Below are positions 5,583 to 9,663 of a stretch of DNA of 9,663 nt, piece by piece. How positions within the stretch are numbered: position 1 is the stretch's first letter; the number at the start of each line of letters is the position of its first letter. Both the position numbers and the translations under genes were made by a program. This DNA comes from Spirochaetota bacterium. Lineage in GTDB: Bacteria; Spirochaetota; Leptospiria; Turneriellales; Turneriellaceae. The DNA lies in contig CAUJII010000214.1 of the NCBI GenBank assembly GCA_963205035.1, positions 1 to 9,663 of the forward strand, in the 5' to 3' direction. Under the pieces are notes generated by a model, which saw nothing but the letters and a program-made list of their open reading frames with translations, did no database searches and was not told where the DNA came from.

Positions 5583-7817
5583 ATGAACGAATGGCGAGAG
5601 ACTATCCTTGCAAATCTGAACGGCCCGCAGCAAAAAGCGGTAGAGACAACGCATGGGCCGCTCCTCATTCTCGCCGGCGCGGGGTCGGGCAAGACGCGCA
5701 CAATCATCCACCGCATGGCATATCTCATCCACGTCGAAAAGGTGCCTGCGTATAAATTAGCCGCAGTGACTTTTACGAATAAGGCCGCGCAAGAAATGCG
5801 CGAGCGGCTCTTGAATGTCGCGGGGCCGATTGGTTCTGAGTCGACCGTGCGCACATTCCATTCGCTGGGCCTCTATCTCTTGCGGCGTAACGCAGCAGAA
5901 TTTGAATACCCCGAGAATTTTTCTATTTGGGACGATGCAGATCAGCAGAGAGCAATCCAGCAGATTCTTGAAAAATTCCAAGGCAAGTTTACAAAGACGC
6001 AATACCGATATGTCGCAAACTCGATTGCGTCGTTCAAAGACAAGCTCGTCACACCGCAAAACCTCGCAGAAGAAATTGACCTCGATCTTTACGAACACGG
6101 CGACATCTTGCAAGAAGTGTTTCAACTCTATGAAGTCAAAAAGACAGCGTCGTTCGCTGTTGACTTTGCCGACCTCATTTCACTGCCCTGCCATCTTTTT
6201 GATAAGAAACCCGAACTCTTGGAGCGTTGGCAGAACCGCTACCCGTTTTGGCTCATCGATGAATACCAAGACACGAACTACGCGCAATACCGCTTTGTCG
6301 AACACGTTGCTTCGCGCGACCGCAACTTGTGCGTTGTGGGTGACGACGACCAAGCGATTTATGGTTGGCGCGGCGCAGACGTCAAAAACATCCTCGATTT
6401 TTCGACCGATTTCAAAGACGCAGTCGTCATTAAGCTCGAAGAAAACTACCGCTCTACAAAAATAATTTTAGATATTGCCAATGCTGTCATTTCGCAAAAT
6501 TACGAGCGCATGCCGAAGGCTTTGTTCACGTCTCGCCAAGGCGGAGAGACACCCGTTCTCTTTACATTGGCAGACGATGTGACGGAAGCTCAAAAGGTTG
6601 TGTCTCTGGTCTCCAATGCGTTGAGAGAGACCGCGCCCTCGGAGATTGCGGTGCTTTACCGCACAAATTCTCAATCGCGTCTCATCGAAGAAGCGATGCT
6701 CAACGCAAAAATTCCTTACCGCGTTTATGGGGGGCTTTCGTTTTTTGCGCGCAAAGAAATTAAAGACGTGCTGGCGTACTTAAAACTCATCGTGAATGGT
6801 AGCGACGAGGCGGCGTTTGCGCGCGCGATCAACACGCCTGCACGCGGCGTTGGGGAGAAGTCGCTCGAGAAAATCTTTGACGCGCGTAGCAACCACGCGG
6901 AGAGCGACTTTCTTCTCTTGTTGTCGCGAGGCGACACGAACCCGCTCACTGGCAAGACGGCTTTCGCAGCAGAAGAATTTGCGAGGATGCTCTTAGCGCT
7001 ACGGAAGAAGGCTTCTGAAAAAGTTGACCTGGGTTTTTTCATCGACGAGCTACTCGAAAAAACAGGTCTTGCGAAGCTCTACGAGGAAGAAGACCGCCTC
7101 TTGGGGTCCGGCCGCATGGAATATGTCGGCGAATTACGAAATTCGCTGCTTCTTTATCAGAGGGGGAGCAATAACGCGAGCTTGGGAGAATACTTGCAAC
7201 AAATCTCTCTCATCACCAACACTCAGCCCGAAGAAGAAGGGGAGCGTTCTGTGAGTCTCATGACGGTGCACAACGCGAAGGGTCTCGAGTTCGGCACCGT
7301 TATTCTCGCTGGCTTTGAAAAAAATCTGTTCCCGCATTATCTTGCAGAGCGCGACGGAGATATTAGCGAAGAGCGCAGGCTCTTCTACGTGGCTGTCACG
7401 CGTGCGAAGAATCAACTTTTTTTGACGAATGCAGAGCGGCGCATGGCGCAGGGGTTTTACGAAACTTCCCGCGTGTCGCCTTTCTTAGCAGAAATTCCGC
7501 AAGGCCTTGTGCGCCACGAAAAAAGTTTTACCGGTGGGCGAGGGAGAGAAAGCGCAGTGCGGCAGTCATTTATCCCGCGCGCGCCGAAGACACAGAAAAC
7601 ATCTACGCCTTTGTCGTTTGGCGCTCCGATAGAAACGCAAATGAAAGGAAGCTCTTTTGCGAATGGCGAACGCATCGAGCACGGCAATTTCGGCAGTGGG
7701 CGCGTTCTTAAAGTCGAAGGCGAGGGCGACGGTGCGCGCATCCATATTTTTTTTGACGACGGAAAGACGCGCAAGTTTCTCTTGAAATTCACACAACTGA
7801 AAAGACTTACTCCATGA
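5583..7817 (+). CDS. pcrA: UvrD/PcrA-type superfamily 1 DNA helicase
   Basis: This 744-residue ATP-driven 3'-5' DNA helicase acts in nucleotide-excision and mismatch repair, in removing protein roadblocks and in restarting replication. The SF1A motifs are complete and in order: Q-motif LNGPQ (12-16), Walker A GAGSGKT (32-38), Ia TFTNKAAQEM (63-72), TFHSL (91-95) and Walker B DEYQDTN (226-232). They continue with III GDDDQAIYGWRGAD (253-266), IV ENYRST (287-292), YGGLSFFARKEIKD (382-395), V TVHNAKGLEF (561-570) and VI VAVTRAK (603-609). A disordered linker (about 645-690) leads to a PcrA-type Tudor-like C-terminus (about 693-742, GERIEHGNFGSGRV...FFDDGKTRKFLLKF), known in the family for RNA polymerase contact. 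This supports PcrA/UvrD over Rep. I start at ATG 5583; TTG at 5577 is possible. No clear Shine-Dalgarno is seen. It is monocistronic as far as visible. Confidence 0.95.
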   Translation: MNEWRETILANLNGPQQKAVETTHGPLLILAGAGSGKTRTIIHRMAYLIHVEKVPAYKLAAVTFTNKAAQEMRERLLNVAGPIGSESTVRTFHSLGLYLLRRNAAEFEYPENFSIWDDADQQRAIQQILEKFQGKFTKTQYRYVANSIASFKDKLVTPQNLAEEIDLDLYEHGDILQEVFQLYEVKKTASFAVDFADLISLPCHLFDKKPELLERWQNRYPFWLIDEYQDTNYAQYRFVEHVASRDRNLCVVGDDDQAIYGWRGADVKNILDFSTDFKDAVVIKLEENYRSTKIILDIANAVISQNYERMPKALFTSRQGGETPVLFTLADDVTEAQKVVSLVSNALRETAPSEIAVLYRTNSQSRLIEEAMLNAKIPYRVYGGLSFFARKEIKDVLAYLKLIVNGSDEAAFARAINTPARGVGEKSLEKIFDARSNHAESDFLLLLSRGDTNPLTGKTAFAAEEFARMLLALRKKASEKVDLGFFIDELLEKTGLAKLYEEEDRLLGSGRMEYVGELRNSLLLYQRGSNNASLGEYLQQISLITNTQPEEEGERSVSLMTVHNAKGLEFGTVILAGFEKNLFPHYLAERDGDISEERRLFYVAVTRAKNQLFLTNAERRMAQGFYETSRVSPFLAEIPQGLVRHEKSFTGGRGRESAVRQSFIPRAPKTQKTSTPLSFGAPIETQMKGSSFANGERIEHGNFGSGRVLKVEGEGDGARIHIFFDDGKTRKFLLKFTQLKRLTP

Positions 7818-7873
7818 GCTTCTACTTGAATGCTCGCGCGATAATTTTGGTGTTTCAAAAAAAGTACCTCCTA

Positions 7874-7942
7874 TTGACATGAATCAAGGAAATTTCTGTT
7901 CGCGCTGTTTACGCGAATAGTTATTACACGACGAAAAAGGAG
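7874..7942 (+). promoter_or_regulatory. Porin upstream region: -35 TTGACA, hairpin and strong RBS
   Basis: A consensus TTGACA lies at 7874-7879, but no good -10 sits 16-18 nt downstream. A perfect inverted repeat TTCGCG (7899-7904) / CGCGAA (7912-7917) follows. As RNA it extends outward through one G-U pair to 7896 and 7920, giving about 9 bp with a 7-nt loop. AAAGGAG at 7936-7942 ends 7 nt before the porin ATG and is the only strong Shine-Dalgarno in the window, which suggests high expression. The motifs are seen; their regulatory role is inferred. Confidence 0.55.
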
Positions 7943-7949
7943 AATTCCC

Positions 7950-9371
7950 ATGAAAAAAATGAATTTTGCGCTTTTCGCAGGTGTCTTATGCGCCACTTTT
8001 GTGACGGCACCTGTGAGCGCACAGAGAAAACCACGCATGCCGAAAGCGCCGACCGCGAAAGAGGCTGCCACCACGACGAAAGCGGGAGCCGTTCCCGCGC
8101 AACCTACAGCCACTCAAGAGGTAGCGCCCGATTCGGTGGAAATCCCAAAGGCAAAAGACGAGAGCTTTAAGTTCTCGGGACTCATTCGCATTAGACCTGA
8201 AGTGAAAGAAGGTCTCGGGTTTGATAAAAGCAAGAACTTCAATTTTGTCGGGCAAAAGGTTTGGCTCACTGCAGAAAAAGCGTTTAGCGATAAAACGCGC
8301 TTTCTGATAACGCTTCAAGATGCGCGCGTTTGGGGCGGGCAAAGCGGCGCAGCAGGGACCGACACGAGTGGTGAGCAACAGGCGGTCGACGTGCGCGAAG
8401 CGTATTTGCAAGCCGACGACTTTCTGGGAACGCCTCTCTCTCTGCGCTTAGGTCGGCAGAAAATGACATTTGGCGACGAACTTTTTGTTGGGGTGTCCGA
8501 TTGGGGGAACGTCGGCCGTTCGTTCGACGGCGCGCGCTTGATATGGGATACGCCGACAAATAACTTCAGCGCGTTTTCAACCATCTTGCAAGAAGATAAC
8601 TCGAATGATTTGAACAACGCGAACAACACTCTGAACACCAAAGGCATTTACTTTAGTGGTATCTATGACACGATCAAGATTAGTAAAGCATTCTGGCTCG
8701 ATGCGTTTGTTTTCGCACGCAACCAAGACAAGGCAATCCACTCCGACCAACTCTATACCGGTGGCTTGCGTTTCCACAACCGCACAGAGAAAGGAAACAA
8801 ATCGCCAAAAGATCAAATCTTCGATTACTCGTTAGATATTGCATACCAAGGCGGCCGCAAAGGCGGGCTTGAGGTGCAAGCTTATGGAGCGTTTGCTCAA
8901 GTGGGAGCAACATTCACTGCCGGCAAAAAAATGCGTTTGGGCGCACAAGGCGCTTACGCAAGCGGAGACAACGATGCTACCGATAAGAAATACCAGACGT
9001 TCGACCCACTCTACCCAACCACGCACTCGATCATGGGGATTGCCGACATGGTGACATGGCGCAACGTGACAGGTGCGGGCGTCAACTACACTGTGTGGTT
9101 CTTACCGACCTTGAGCTTACGCGTCGATTACTGGTATGCAGACAGAACGAGCACAAAAGACGGTTGGTATTACGGCGCGGCAAACGTAGCGTTGGGAACA
9201 GAGCGCGGGCTCTATCACGAAGCCGACGCAATTCTCAACTACAATGCGCGTGAAAACTTGGGCTTCCAAGCGGGGTATGCGTATGCAAACCGTGGCAACG
9301 CGTTACGCGCCGCTGGAAAAGACACCGATTATCAGTACGGCTATTTCATGTCGACCTTCAAATTCCAATAA
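7950..9371 (+). CDS. Outer-membrane beta-barrel porin, alginate-export family-like
   Basis: This 473-residue protein is predicted to be secreted and to form an outer-membrane channel. A Sec signal peptide is clear: KK at 2-3, hydrophobic core about 5-20, and APVSA before a cleavage site after residue 24. An Ala/Thr/Pro/Lys-rich spacer (about 25-70) precedes the barrel. Alternating amphipathic strands run from about residue 73 (FKFSGLIRIRPEV) to the end. The block LSLRLGRQKMTFGDELFVG...NVGRSFDGARLIWDT resembles the Alginate_exp barrel family (AlgE-like). The family name does not prove alginate export; most members have unknown substrates. The last residues are FMSTFKFQ, with the aromatic next to last rather than last. 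ATG at 7950 has a strong RBS; a second in-frame ATG three codons on is less well spaced. It converges with the lipoprotein gene, with a 7-nt gap and no terminator. Confidence 0.85.
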   Translation: MKKMNFALFAGVLCATFVTAPVSAQRKPRMPKAPTAKEAATTTKAGAVPAQPTATQEVAPDSVEIPKAKDESFKFSGLIRIRPEVKEGLGFDKSKNFNFVGQKVWLTAEKAFSDKTRFLITLQDARVWGGQSGAAGTDTSGEQQAVDVREAYLQADDFLGTPLSLRLGRQKMTFGDELFVGVSDWGNVGRSFDGARLIWDTPTNNFSAFSTILQEDNSNDLNNANNTLNTKGIYFSGIYDTIKISKAFWLDAFVFARNQDKAIHSDQLYTGGLRFHNRTEKGNKSPKDQIFDYSLDIAYQGGRKGGLEVQAYGAFAQVGATFTAGKKMRLGAQGAYASGDNDATDKKYQTFDPLYPTTHSIMGIADMVTWRNVTGAGVNYTVWFLPTLSLRVDYWYADRTSTKDGWYYGAANVALGTERGLYHEADAILNYNARENLGFQAGYAYANRGNALRAAGKDTDYQYGYFMSTFKFQ

Positions 9372-9378
9372 AAATTAT

Positions 9379-9567
9379 CTAATCGCACCGCGATGCGCAG
9401 TCGTGCTTGAAAAACAAGCATTTCTCCGCATCGCCTGTCCGCGCTAAACAACCCTTGTAGGATTTCTCGCACGCGCCAAGGCATTCCTTTTTTGTGCTGC
9501 ACGCTGCAAAAAGCAAGAGTACGACGACTACGCAACTGAGAGTCTTTAAGCGACAGGCCATATACAT
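9379..9567 (-). CDS. Small cysteine-rich lipoprotein, unknown function
   Basis: I do not recognise the family. From ATG 9567 it encodes 62 residues. There is a lipoprotein signal with a positive start (R6, K8), a hydrophobic core VVVVLLLF (13-20) and a lipobox FAAC with the lipid-bearing cysteine at 23. The mature chain is only 40 residues and holds six further cysteines at mature positions 7, 11, 18, 28, 35 and 39, with spacings 3-6-9-6-3, a mirror image about the centre. The CxxxC spacings at both ends suit two helices pinned into a hairpin by disulfides. The frame stays open further upstream to 9639, but that extension precedes the signal peptide and crosses the serC start. A GAG about 7 nt before 9567 may be a weak RBS; ATG 9561 is an alternative. 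It is probably exported and membrane-anchored. Divergent from serC by 49 nt. Confidence 0.72.
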   Translation of the reverse strand: MYMACRLKTLSCVVVVLLLFAACSTKKECLGACEKSYKGCLARTGDAEKCLFFKHDCASRCD

Positions 9568-9591
9568 GCTAACTCGCAAATAATCGACGGC

Positions 9592-9604
9592 GTGTATCGT
9601 ACAC
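9592..9604. repeat. Short palindrome in the lipoprotein-serC divergent gap
   Basis: GTGTA (9592-9596) and TACAC (9600-9604) form a perfect 5-bp inverted repeat around TCG. It sits midway in the 49-bp gap between the two divergent start codons, 12 nt before the serC ATG. It may be a small operator; five-base arms also arise by chance. Confidence 0.35.
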
Positions 9605-9616
9605 CAAAATAGACGT

Positions 9617-9663
9617 ATGTTTGAAAATCGCATACACAATTTTAGCGCAGGCCCGGCAGCAAT
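9617..9663 (+). CDS. serC: Phosphoserine aminotransferase, N-terminus only (cut by window end)
   Basis: Only the first 15 codons are present, reading MFENRIHNFSAGPAA. The stretch HNFSAGPAA matches the highly conserved N-terminus of SerC (usually NFSAGPAxLP). SerC is the pyridoxal-phosphate enzyme that converts 3-phosphohydroxypyruvate and glutamate to O-phosphoserine in serine biosynthesis; it also acts in one vitamin B6 pathway. No Shine-Dalgarno is visible before the ATG. The gene is divergent from the small lipoprotein gene. The motif is short but very characteristic, and the rest of the gene lies outside the window. Confidence 0.82.
   Translation, partial: MFENRIHNFSAGPAA

Noticed and set aside
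5815..6465. A 216-codon open frame on the plus strand inside the helicase gene
   Set aside because: It overlaps the helicase motifs in another frame and its product is low-complexity, rich in Ser, Thr and Arg, as expected for a shifted shadow.
7986..8647. Long minus-strand open frames under the porin gene
   Set aside because: They are rich in Arg, Ser and Ala, lack domains and lie opposite a well-supported signal-peptide porin.
9568..9639. Longer start for the small lipoprotein at 9639
   Set aside because: It would put 24 extra residues before the signal peptide and overlap the serC start codon. ATG 9567 gives a normal lipoprotein signal.
1..9663. CRISPR array, tRNA or rRNA gene, insertion sequence, or a new multi-gene defence system
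   Set aside because: I found no regularly spaced repeats, cloverleaf, transposase motifs or paired terminal repeats. Apart from the TA modules, the genes are recognisable housekeeping functions in no shared system.

Overview
The window is a compact stretch of bacterial chromosome of intermediate GC content: ordinary housekeeping genes, two small type II toxin-antitoxin (TA) modules and a small surface lipoprotein. A porin with a signal peptide and a lipoprotein show that the cell is diderm. A protoheme IX farnesyltransferase implies haem O/A-type respiration. This mix, plus a strong ribosome-binding site on only one gene, would fit a Leptospirales-type spirochaete (Turneriella/Leptonema-like). 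That placement is inference; no rRNA or other marker here settles it.

Layout. At 61-692 (+) lies a VapBC pair: ribbon-helix-helix antitoxin plus PIN toxin. It runs head-on, with no gap, into the end of a two-gene minus-strand operon (693-2992). That operon encodes a sugar-phosphate nucleotidyltransferase with a C-terminal left-handed beta-helix and a CCA-adding/poly(A) polymerase-family enzyme, coupled by a TTGA overlap. A 85-bp divergent gap separates it from a REC-GGDEF response regulator (3078-4001, +), a predicted c-di-GMP synthase. ctaB (4046-4891, +) follows. A second TA module on the minus strand (4883-5514; Phd/YefM-like antitoxin plus PIN toxin) overlaps the end of ctaB by 9 bp. It is divergent from a complete UvrD/PcrA-type DNA helicase (5583-7817, +). 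After a 132-bp gap comes an alginate-export-type outer-membrane porin (7950-9371, +). Convergent with it is a 62-residue lipoprotein (9379-9567, -) whose mature part has a mirror-symmetric cysteine pattern. The window ends in the first 15 codons of a gene that reads as serC (9617 onward, +).

How the parts relate. The helicase (DNA repair/replication), the CCA enzyme (tRNA 3' end maturation or RNA 3' adenylation), the nucleotidyltransferase (activated sugars for envelope or glycan), the GGDEF protein (signalling), CtaB (respiratory haem) and the porin form no single pathway. Both TA modules sit with the toxin 3' end pressed against the 3' end of a housekeeping gene, which suggests they are inserted accessory cassettes.

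The most notable unexplained features are non-coding. Nearly every real intergenic gap holds an inverted repeat or twin palindromic site: 33-61, 3046-3074, 5535-5560, 7896-7920 and 9592-9604. The strongest is a 29-nt near-perfect palindrome that fills the space just before the GGDEF gene. I see no CRISPR array, tRNA or rRNA gene, insertion sequence, prophage gene or convincing intrinsic terminator. I do not see a clearly new multi-gene system.
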